This document shows, one piece after another, positions 28,235-38,144 of a DNA stretch of 64,000 nt; the first letter of the stretch is position 1; each line of letters starts with the position of its first letter. This DNA comes from Megachile rotundata. Its lineage: Eukaryota; Arthropoda; Insecta; Hymenoptera; Megachilidae. Below the pieces are notes generated by a model. It was not told where the DNA came from. It ran no database searches and worked only from the letters and a program-made list of their open reading frames with translations. Position numbers and translations under genes: made by a program. The stretch lies in assembly GCF_050947335.1 (NCBI RefSeq), contig NC_134991.1, forward strand, positions 620,001 through 684,000. The letters are read 5' to 3'.

Positions 28235-28380
28235 CAATCACAATCACAATCACAACCACAATCACACAATCACAATCACAAAATCGCAATCACAAAATCA
28301 CAATCACAATCACAATCACAACCACAATCACACAATCACAATCACAAAATCGCAATCACAAAATCACAATCACAATCACA
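28235..28380. repeat. 66-bp tandem duplication at the array 1 edge
   Basis: A unit made of AATCAC hexamers, CACAACCAC, one 14-mer and CACAAAATCGC plus CACAAAATC is present slightly more than twice, with period 66 bp (CACAACC at 28,251 and 28,317). The third partial copy breaks at 28,381. Confidence 0.9.
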
Positions 28381-28392
28381 CAAAATCCGAAA
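28376..28392. other. Junction between array 1 and array 2
   Basis: Sequence passes from CACAATCACACAAAATC straight into CCGAAATCCCAAAGG. The bases AAATC are common to the last array 1 variant (CACAAAATC) and the array 2 unit (GAAATCCC), so the breakpoint cannot be placed within them. No target-site duplication, transposon end or unique spacer is visible. Confidence 0.88.
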
Positions 28393-30308
28393 TCCCAAAG
28401 GCGGAAATTCCAAAGGCCGAAATCCCAAACGCCGAAATCCCATAGGCCGATATGCTAAAGGCGGAAATTCCAAAGGCGGAAATTACAAAGACCGACATCC
28501 CAATGGGCGAAATCCCAGGTTCCGAAATCCCAAAGGCTGAAATTCCATAGACCGACATCCCAAAGGCCGAAATCCCAGATGCCGAAATCCGAAAGGCCGA
28601 AATCCCAAAGGCCGAAATCCCAAAGGCTGAAATTACAAAGACCGACATCCCAAAGGCCGAATTACCAAAGGCCGAAATTCCAAATGTCGAAATCCCAAGG
28701 CCGAAATCGCAAGGGATGAATTCCAAAAAGGCCGTAATCCCAAAGGCCGAGATCCCAAATGTCGAAATCCCAAGGCCGAAATCCCAAGGGATGAATTCCG
28801 AAAAGGCCGTAATCCCAAAGGCCGAAATCCCAAGGGCCGATATCCTGATCGCGGAAATTCCAAAGCCCGAAATCCCAAACGCCGAAATCCCAAAGGCCGA
28901 AATCCCAAATGTCGTAATCCCAAGGCCGAAATACCAAAGGATGAATTCCCACAATGCCGAAATCCCGAAGGTCGAAATCCCAAAGGCCGAAATCACAATG
29001 GTCGAAATTCCCAAAGGTCGAAATCCCAAGGGCCGTATTCCCAAAGGCTTAAATTCCAAAGACCGACTTCCCAAAGGCCGAAATCCCAGAGGCCGAGATT
29101 CCAAAGGCCGAAATCCCAAAGCCCGAAATCCCAAAGGCCGAAATCCCAAAGACAGAAATTCCAAAGATCGACATCCCAAAGGCCGAATTCCCAAAGGCTG
29201 AAATTCCAAAGACCGACATCCCAAAGGCCGAAGTCCCAAAGGCCGATATCCTAAGTGCGCAAATTCAAAAGGCCGAAATCCAGAACGCCGAAATCCCAAT
29301 GGCCGAAATCGCAAAGGCCGGAATCCCAAAGGCCGAAATCCCAAAGGCCGAAATCCCAAAGACCGAAATCCCAAAGGCCGAAATCCCAAAGGCCGAAATC
29401 CCAAAGGCTGAAATTACAAAGACCGACATCCCAAAGGCCGAAATCCTAAAGGCCGAATTCCCAAAGGCCGATATCCTAAAGGCGGAAACACCAAAGACCG
29501 AAATCCCAAAGGCCGTAATCCCAAAGGCCGAAATCCCAAAGGTCGAAATCCAAAACGCCGAAATCCGAAGGGCCGATATCCTAAGGGCGGAAATTCGAAA
29601 GGCCGAAAGCCCAAAGGCCGAAATCCCAAATGTCGAAACCCCAAGGCCGAAATACCAAACGATGAATTTCCAAAAGGCCGAAATCCCAAACGATGAATTC
29701 CCAAAAGGCCGAAATCCCAAAGGCCGAAATCCCAAAGGCCGAAATCCCAAAGGCCGAAATCCCAAAGGCCAATAACTCCAAAGGCCAATAACTCCAAAGG
29801 CGGTAATTCCAAAGGCCGAAATCCCAAAGGATGATTTCCCAAAAGGCCGAAATCCCAAAGGCCGAAATCCCAAGGACCGAAATCCCAATGCCGAAATCCC
29901 AGGTCCGAAATCCCAAAGGATGAATTCCCAAAAGGCCGAAATCCCAAAGGCCGAAATCCCAGATGTCGAAATCCCAAGGCCGAAATACCAATTGATGAAT
30001 TCCCAAAAGGCCGAAATCCCAAAGGACGAAATCCCAAAGGCCGATGTCCCAAAGGCTGAAATTCCAAAGACCGACATCCCAAAGGCCGAAATCCCAATAG
30101 CCGAAATCCGAAAGGCCGAAATCCCAAAGGCCGAAATCCCAAAGGCCGATATCCCAAGGCCGAAATACCAATTGATGAATTCCCTAAAGGCCGAAATCCA
30201 AAAGCACGAAGTCCCAAAGGCCGAAATCCCAAAGGCCGATATCCCAAAGGCGGAAATTCCAAAGGCCGAATCCCCAATGTCGAAATCCCAAGGTCGAAAT
30301 CCCAAGGG
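28393..30308. repeat. Array 2 leading section
   Basis: Highly varied 15-mers with no large duplication noticed. It includes a roughly 82-bp pair around 28,711-28,870 marked by GGATGAATTC (once GATGAATTCCGAAAAGG), and several GGCTGAAATTCCAAAGACC then GACATCCC strings. Confidence 0.85.
29766..29797. repeat. Two 16-bp variant units GGCCAATAACTCCAAA
   Basis: Two identical adjacent units carry CAATAACTCC in place of CGAAATCCC. I saw this variant nowhere else in array 2. It indicates a private mutation followed by one duplication step. Confidence 0.88.
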
Positions 30309-31940
30309 ATGAATTCCCAAAAGGCCGTAATCCCGAAGGTCAAAATCCCAAAGGCCGAAATTCCAAGGGCCATAATTCCAAAGGCCGGTATCCTAAAGTC
30401 GGAAATTCAAAAGGCCGAAATCCCGAACGGCGAAATCCCAAAGGCCGAAATCCCAAATGTCGAAATCCCAAATATCGAAATCCCAAATGTCGAAATCCCA
30501 AGGGCGAAACACCAATTGATGAATTCCCAAAAGGACGAAATCCCAAAGGTCGAAATCCCAAAGGCCGAAATCCCAAAGGATTAATTCCCAAAAGGCCGAA
30601 ATTCCAAAGGCCGAAATCCCAAAGGTCGAAATCCCAAAGGCCGAAATCCCAATGGCCGAAATCCCAAAGGCCGAAGTCCCAAAGGCCGAAATCCCAATGG
30701 CCGAAATCCCAAAGGCCGAAGTCCCAAAGGCCAAAATCGCAAAGGCCGAAATCCCAAAGGCCGAAATGCTAAAGGCCGAAATCCCAAAGGATTAATTCTC
30801 AAAAGGCCGAAATCCCAAAGGTCAAAATCCCAAAGGCCGAAATCCCAATGGCCGAAATCCCAAGGGCCGAAATCCCAAGGGCTGAAATTCCAAAGACCAA
30901 CATCCCAAAGGCCGTAATCCCAAAGGCCGAAATCCCAAAGGCCGAAATCCCAAAGGACGCAATCCCAAAGGCCGAAATCCCAAAGGCCGAAATCCCAAAG
31001 GCCGAAATCCCAAAGGCCGAATTCCCAAATGTCGAAATCTCAAATGTCGAAATCCCAAGGCCGAAATACCAAATGATGAATTCCCAAAAGGCCGTAATCC
31101 CACAGGCCGAAATCCCAAACGCCGAAATCCCAAAGGCCGAAATCCCAAAGGCCGATATCCCAAATGTCGAAATCCCAAGGTCGAAATCCCAAAGGATGAA
31201 TTCCCAAAAGGCTGAAATCCGAAAGGTAAAAATCCCAAAGACCGAAATCCCAAATGTCGAAATCCCAGGACCGAAATCCAAAAGGATGAATTCCCAAAAG
31301 GCCGAAATCCCAAGGGCCGAAATCCCAAATGTCGAAATCCCAAAGGATGAATTCCCAAAAGGCCGTAATCCCGAAGGTCAAAATCCCAAAGGCCGAGATT
31401 CCAAGGGCCGTAATTCCAAAGGCCGGAATCCCGAAGGTCCGAATCAAAAGGTCGAAATCCCAAAAAGCCGAAATCCCAAAGGACGTAAGCCCAAAGGCCG
31501 AAATCCCAAAGGCCGAAATCCCAAAAGCCGAAATCCCAAAGGCCGGTATCCCAAAGGCGGAAATTCAAAAGGCCGAAATCCCGAACGGCGAAATCCCAAA
31601 GGCCGAAATCCCAAATGTCGAAATCCCAAATGTCGAAATCCCAAATGTCGAAATCCCAAGGCCGAAACACCAATTGATGAATTCCCAAAAGGACGAAATC
31701 CCAAAGGTCGAAATCCCAAAGGCCGAAATCCCAAAGGATTAATTCCCAAAAGGCCGAAATTCCAAAGGCCGAAATCCCAAAGGTCGAAATCCCAAAGGCC
31801 GAAATCCCAATGGCCGAAATCCCAAAGGCCGAAGTCCCAAAGGCCGAAGTCCCAAAGGCCAAAATCGCAAAGGCCGAAATCCCAAAGGCCGAAATCCTAA
31901 AGGCCGAAATCCCAAAGGATTAATTCTCAAAAGGCCGAAA
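30309..31940. repeat. Array 2 duplication, 30,309-30,810 and 31,347-31,940
   Basis: Both segments start with ATGAATTCCCAAAAGG then CGTAATCCCGAAGG, pass through GGAAATTCAAAAGG and CGAACGG, a marker ACCAATTGATGAATTC, and GGATTAATTCTC. The offset is 1,038 bp at first, 1,158 bp after an 8-unit insertion in the second copy, then 1,128 bp. Confidence 0.82.
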
Positions 31941-32740
31941 TCCCAAAGGTCGAAATCCCAAAGGCCGAAATCCCAATGGCCGAAATCCCAAGGGCCGAAA
32001 TCCTAAAGGCCGAAGTCCCAAAGGACGAAGTCCCAAAGGCAGAAGTCCCAAAGGCCGAAATCCCAAAGGATTAATTCCGAAAGGCCCGAAATCCCAAAGG
32101 CCGAAATCCCGAAGGCCGAAATCGCAAGGCCCGAAATCCCAAAGGCTGAAATTCCAAAGACCGACATCCCGAAGACCGTTGTCCCACAGGCCGAAATCCC
32201 AAAGGCCCAAATCCCAAAGGCCGAAATCCCAAATGTCGAAATTCCAAGGCCGAAATCCCAAAGGATGAATTCCCAAAAGGCCGAAATCTCAAAGACCGAA
32301 ATCCCAAAGGCCGAAATACCAAAGGCCGAAATCCCAAAGGCCGAAATCCCAAAGGACGCAATCCCAAAGGCCGAAATCCCAAAGGCCGAAATCCCAAAGG
32401 CCGAAATCCCAAAGGCCGAATTCCCAAATGTCGAAATCTCAAATGTCGAAATCCCAAGGCCGAAATACCAAATGATGAATTCCCAAAAGGCCGTAATCCC
32501 ACAGGCCGAAATCCCAAACGCCGAAATCCCAAAGGCCGAAATCCCAAAGGCCGATATCCCAAATGTCGAAATCCCAAGGTCGAAATCCCAAAGGATGAAT
32601 TCCCAAAAGGCTGAAATCCGAAAGGTAAAAATCCCAAAGACTGAAATCCCAAATGTCGAAATCCCAGGACCGAAATCCAAAAGGATGAATTCCCAAAAGG
32701 CCGAAATCCCAAGGGCCGAAATCCCAAATGTCGAAATCCC
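30950..32740. repeat. Array 2 duplication, 30,950-31,341 and 32,349-32,740
   Basis: GGACGCAATCCC, an ACCAAATGATGAATTC marker, CACAGGCC, GTAAAAATCCC and CCCAGGACCG appear in the same order at a constant offset of 1,399 bp. It interleaves with the preceding duplication, so the region was copied more than once. Confidence 0.85.
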
Positions 32741-33437
32741 AAGGCCGAAATCCCAAAGGATGAATTCCCAAAAGGCCGAAATCCCAAAGCCCGATAACCT
32801 AAAGGCGGAAATCCCGAAGGCCGAATTCTCAAATGCCGGAATCTCAAGAGGTCGAAATCCCAAAGGCCGAAATCCCAATGTCCGAAATCCCAATGTCCGA
32901 AATCCCAAGGGCCGAAATCCTAAATGTCGAAATCCCAAGGCCGAAATCCCAAAGGATGAATTCCCAAAAGACCGAAATCCCAAAGCCCGATAACCTAAAG
33001 GCCGTAATGCCAAAGTCCGGAATCCCAAAGGTCCGAATCCCAAAGGTCGAAATCCCAAAAAGCCGAAATCCCAAAGGACGAAACCCCAAAGGCCGAAATC
33101 CCACAGGCCGATATCCCAAAGGCGGAAATTCCAAAAGCTGAAATCCCAAATGTCGAAATCCCAAGGTCGAAATCCCAAAGGACGAATTCCCAAAAGGCTG
33201 AAATCCGAAAGGTAAAAATCCCAAAGACCGAAATCCCAAATGTCGAAATCCCAGGACCGAAATCCATAAGGATGAATTCCCAAAAGCCCGAAATCCCAAA
33301 GGCCGAAATCCCAAATGTCGAAATCCCGAGGCCGAAATCCCAAAGGATGAATTCCCAAAAGGCCGAAATCCCAAAGCCCGATAACCTAAAGGCGGAAATC
33401 CCGAAGGCCGAATTCTCAAATGCCGGAATCTCAAGAG
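32560..33437. repeat. Array 2 duplication, 32,560-32,850 and 33,147-33,437
   Basis: Offset 587 bp. Shared marks are CCCAGGACCG, CCCGATAACC, GGAATCTCAAGAGG and GTAAAAATCCC. Confidence 0.85.
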
Positions 33438-33829
33438 GTCGAAATCCCAAGGGCCGAAATCCCAAGGCCGAAATCCCAAAGGATGAATTCCCAAAAGACC
33501 GAAATCCCAAAGCCCGATAACCTAAAGGCCGAAATTCCAAGGGCCGTAATCCCAAAGGCCGGAATCCCAAAGGTCCGAATCCCAAAGGTCGAAATCCCAA
33601 AAAGCCGAAATCCCAAAGGACGAAACCCCAAAGGCCGAAATCCCACAGGCCGATATCCCAAAGGCGGAAATTCCAAAAGCCGTAATCCCAAAGGTCGAAA
33701 TCCCAAAGGCCGAAGTCCCAAAGGTCGAAATCCCAAAGTCCGAAATCCCAAAGGCCGAAGTCCCAAAGGCCGAAATCCCAAAGGCCGAAATCCCAAAGGC
33801 CGAAATCCCAAAGGCCGAAATCCCAAAGG

Positions 33830-35640
33830 CTAATATCCTAAAGGCGGAAATTCAAAAGGCCGAAATCCCGAACGGCGAAATCCCAAAGGCCGAAATCCCA
33901 AATGTCGAAATCTCAAATGTCGAAATCCCAAATGTCGAAATCCCAAAGGCCGAAATCCCAAACGCCGAAATCCCAAAGGCCGAAATCCCAAAGGCCGAAA
34001 TCCCAGAGGCCGAAATCCCAAGGGCCGTAATCCCAAAGGCCGGAATCCCAAAGGTCCGAATCCCAAAGTTCGAAATCCCCAAAAGCCGAAATCCCAAAGG
34101 ACGAAACCACAATGGCCGAAATCCCAAAGGCCGAAGTCCCAAAGGTCGAAATCCCAAAGGCCGAAATCCCAAAGGCCGATATCCAAATGTCGAAATCCCA
34201 AGGTCGAAATCCCAAAGGATGACTTCCCAAAAGGCCGAAATCCCAAAGCTTGAAATCTCCAATGTCGAAATCCCAAGGCCGAAATACCAATTGATGAATT
34301 CCCAAAAGGCCGAAACCCCAAAGGCCGTAATCCCAATGGCCGAAATCTTCCCAAAAGGCTGAAATCCCAAATGTCGAAATCCCAAAGGCCGATATCCCAA
34401 ATGTCGAAATCCCAAGGTCGAAATCCCAAAGGATGAATTCCCAAAAGGCTGAAATCCGAAAGGTAAAAATCCCAAAGACCGAAATCCCAAATGTCGAAAT
34501 CCCAAGACCGAAATCCCAAAGGATGACTTCCCAAAAGGCCGAAATCCCAAAGCTTGAAATCTCCAATGTCGAAATCCCAAGGCCGAAATACCAATTGATG
34601 AATTCCCAAAAGGCCGAAACCCCAAAGGCCGTAATCCCAATGGCCGAAATCCCAAAGGCCGAAATCCCAAAGGGTGAATTCCCAAAAGGCTGAAATCCCA
34701 AATGTCGAAATCCCAATGCCGAAATCCCAAAGGTCCGAATCCCAAAGGTCGAAATCCCAAAGGCCGAAATCCCAAGGCCCGAAATCCCAAAGACCGACAT
34801 CCCGAAGGCCGTTGTCCCACAGGCCGAAATCCCAAAGGCCGAAATCCCAAAGGCCGAAATCCCAAAGACCGAAATCCCAAATGTTGAAATCCCAAGGCCG
34901 AAATCCCAAAGGAAGAATTCCCAAAAGGCTGAAATCCCAAAGGTCAAAATCCCAAAGGCCGAAATTCCAAGGGCCGTAATCCCAAAGGCCGGAATCCCAA
35001 AGGTCCGAATCCCAAAGGTCGAAATCCCAAAAAGCCGAAATCCCAAAGGACGAAACCCCAATGGCCGAAATCTGACAGGCCGATATCCCAAAGGCGGAAA
35101 TTCCAAAAGCCGAAATCCCAAAGGCCGATATCCCAAAAGGCCGAAATCAAAAAGGACGAAATCCCAAAGGCAGAAATCCCAAAGGCCGAAGTCCCAAAGG
35201 TCGAAATCCCAAAGGCCGAAATCCCAAAGGCCGAAATCCCAAAGGCCGAAATCCCAAAGGCTGAAATCCCAAAGGCCGAAATCCCAAAGGCCGAAATCCC
35301 AAAGGCCGAAGTCCCAAAGGCTGAAATCCCAAAGGCCGATATCCTAAAGGCGGAAATTCAAAAGGCCGAAATCCCGAACGGCGAAATCCCAAAGGCCGAA
35401 ATCCCAAATGTCGAAATCCCAAATGTCGAAATCCCAAAGGCCGAAATCCCAAAGGCCGAAATCCCAAAGTCCGATATCCTAAAGGCCGAAATCCCGAAGG
35501 CCGAAATCTCAAAGGCCGAAATCCCAAAGGCCGTAATGCCAAAAGCCGAAATCCCTAAGGCCGAAATCCTAAAGGCCGAAATCCCAAAGACTTTAATTCC
35601 AAAAGACGAAATCCCAAATGTCGAAATCCCAAGGCCGAAA
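33830..35640. repeat. Array 2 section with a 304-bp offset duplication
   Basis: Segments 34,218-34,347 and 34,522-34,651 match: GATGACTTCCC, CAAAGCTTG, CTCCAATGTCG, the CAATTGATGAATTC marker, then GTAATCCCAATGG. The first copy then jumps from CGAAATC to TTCCCAAAAGG at 34,348, missing 27 bp present in the second. The rest is ordinary 15-mers. Confidence 0.85.
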
Positions 35641-36810
35641 TCCCAAAGGATGAATTCCCAAAAGGCTGCAATCCCAAATGTCGAAATCCCAAGGCCGAAA
35701 TCCCAAATGTCGAAACCCCAAGGCCGAAATCCCAAAGGAAGAATTCCCAAAAGGCTGAAATCCCAAAGGTCAAAATCTCAAAGGCCGAAATCCCAAAGGA
35801 CGAAACCCCAAAGGCCGAAATCCCCCAGGCCGATATTCCAAAGGCCGAAATCCCAAGGGCCGAAATCCCAAAGGCTGAAATTCCAATGACCGACATCCCA
35901 AAGGCCGTAATCCCACAGGCCGAAATCCCAAAGGCCGAGATCCGAAAGCCCGAAATCCCAAATGTCGAAATACCAAGGCCGAAATCCCAAGTGATGAATT
36001 CCCAAGAGGCCGTAATCCCAAAGGTCGAAATCCCAAAGGCCGATATCCCAAAGGCGGAAATTCCAAAGGCCGACATCCCAAAGGCCGTAATCCCAAAGGC
36101 CGAAATCCCAAAGGCCGACATCGCAAAGGCGGAAACTCCAAAGGCCGAAATCCCAAAGGCCGAAACCACAAAGGTCGAAATCCCAAATTCCGATATCCTA
36201 AAGGCGGAAATCCCAAAGTCCCAAATCCCAAAGGCCGAGATCCGAAAGGCCGAAATCCCAAATGTCGAAATCCCAAGGCCGAAATCCCAAGGGATGAATT
36301 CCCAAAAGGCCGTAATCCCAAAGGCCGAAATCCCAAAGGCCGACATCGGAAAGGCGGAAACTCCAAAGGCCGAAATCCCAAAGGCCGAAATCACAAAGGT
36401 CGAAATCCCAAATTCCGATATCCTAAAGGCGGAAATCCCAAAGTCCCAAATCCCAAAGGCCGTGATCCTAAAGGCCGAAACCCCAAATGTCGAAATCCCA
36501 AGGCCGAAATGCCAAGGCATGAATTCCCAAAAGGCCGTGATCCCAAAGGCCGAAATCCCAAAGGCCGAAATGCCGTAGGCCGAATTCCCAAAGACCGAAA
36601 TCCCAAAGGACGCAATCCCAAAGGCCGAAATCGCAAAGGCCGAATTCCCAAATGTCGAAATCTCAAATGTCGAAATCCCAAGGCCGAAATACCAATTGAT
36701 GAATTCCCAAAAGGCCGTAATCCCACAGGCCGAAATTCCAAAGGCCGATGTCCCAAAGGCCGAAATCCCAAAGGCCGAAATCCCAAATGCCGAAATCCCA
36801 AAGGCCGAAA
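35641..36810. repeat. 1,170-bp higher-order unit, copy 1
   Basis: Equal to 78 15-mers. Marks include GGCTGCAATCCC, CCCCCAGGCC, GTGATGAATTC, CCCAAATTCCG, CATCGGAAAGG and GCCGTAGGCC at 36,571. Each recurs 1,170 bp later. Confidence 0.9.
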
Positions 36811-37950
36811 TCCCAAAGGATGAATTCCCAAAAGGCTGCAATCCCAAATGTCGAAATCCCAAGGCCAAAATCCCAAATGTCGAAACCCCAAGGCCGAAAT
36901 CCCAAAGGAAGAATTCCCAAAAGGCTGAAATCCCAAAGGTCAAAATCTCAAAGGCCGAAATCCCAAAGGATGAAACCCCAAAGGCCGAAATCCCCCAGGC
37001 CGATATTCCAAAGGCCGAAATCCCAAGGGCCGAGATCCCAAAGGCTGAAATTCCAATGACCGACATCCCAAAGGCCGTAATCCCACAGGCCGAAATCCCA
37101 AAGGCCGAGATCCGAAAGCCCGAAATCCCAAATGTCGAAATACCAAGGCCGAAATCCCAAGTGATGAATTCCCAAGAGGCCGTAATCCCAAAGGTCGAAA
37201 TCCCAAAGGCCGATATCCCAAAGGCGGAAATTCCAAAGGCCGACATCCCAAAGGCCGTAATCCCAAAGGCCGAAATCCCAAAGGCCGACATCGCAAAGGC
37301 GGAAACTCCAAAGGCCGAAATCCCAAAGGCCGAAACCACAAAGGTCGAAATCCCAAATTCCGATATCCTAAAGGCGGAAATCCCAAAGTCCCAAATCCCA
37401 AAGGCCGAGATCCGAAAGGCCGAAATCCCAAATGTCGAAATCCCAAGGCCGAAATCCCAAGGGATGAATTCCCAAAAGGCCGTAATCCCAAAGGCCGAAA
37501 TCCCAAAGGCCGACATCGGAAAGGCGGAAACTCCAAAGGCCGAAATCCCAAAGGCCGAAATCACAAAGGTCGAAATCCCAAATTCCGATATCCTAAAGGC
37601 GGAAATCCCAAAGTCCCAAATCCCAAAGGCCGTGATCCTAAAGGCCGAAACCCCAAATGTCGAAATCCCAAGGCCGAAATCCCAAGGGATGAATTCCCAA
37701 AAGGCCGTAATCCCAAAGGCCGAAATCCCAAAGGCCGAAATGCCGTAGGCCGAATTCCCAAAGACCGAAATCCCAAAGGACGCAATCCCAAAGGCCGAAA
37801 TCGCAAAGGCCGAATTCCCAAATGTCGAAATCTCAAATGTCGAAATCCCAAGGCCGAAATACCAATTGATGAATTCCCAAAAGGCCGTAATCCCACAGGC
37901 CGAAATTCCAAAGGCCGATGTCCCAAAGGCCGAAATCCCAAAGGCCGAAA
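36811..37950. repeat. 1,170-bp higher-order unit, copy 2
   Basis: Matches copy 1 nearly base for base with constant offset. Substitutions are few, for example GGATGAAACC for GGACGAAACC. Similarity is lost after about 37,950. Confidence 0.9.
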
Positions 37951-38144
37951 TCCCAAAAGCCGAAATCCCAAAGGCCGAAATCCCAAAGGACGAAATCCCA
38001 AATGCCGAAATCCCAAAGGCCGATATCCCAAAGACGGAAATTCCAAAAGCCGAAATCCCAAAGGCCAAAATCCCAAAGGCCGAAATCCCAAAGGCCGAAG
38101 TCTCAAAGGCCGAAATCCCAAAAGCCGAAATCCCAAAGCCCGAA

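Larger units (their letters stand above)
1..28380. repeat. Satellite array 1: 14-bp tandem repeat (ACAATCACACAATC)n with variant modules
   Basis: This block is about 28.4 kb, equal to some 2,000 units of 14 bp, and it is already under way at base 1. The unit is A7 C5 T2, with no G on the + strand. It divides into a 6-mer AATCAC and an 8-mer AATCACAC differing by one AC step. Runs of pure 8-mer and pure 6-mer also occur. Most variants carry G (CGCAATC, CAGTC, CGATCAC, ATGAC) and cluster in recurring modules rather than being scattered. Three units make 42 bp, so all + frames read one 14-residue repeat without stops. The - strand has TGA in every frame. No promoter, splice structure or non-repeat domain is visible. 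The function is unknown; heterochromatic satellite is an inference. Confidence 0.97.

Noticed and set aside
1..28380. CRISPR array
   Set aside because: There are no unique spacers between direct repeats, the period is 14 bp and there are no cas genes; the array is a pure tandem repeat.
26613..28458. Overlapping 610- and 605-codon ORFs that cross the junction between the two arrays
   Set aside because: Two frames run through the junction equally and continue a few codons into array 2 before a chance TAG. This reflects lack of stops in both repeats, not a fusion gene.
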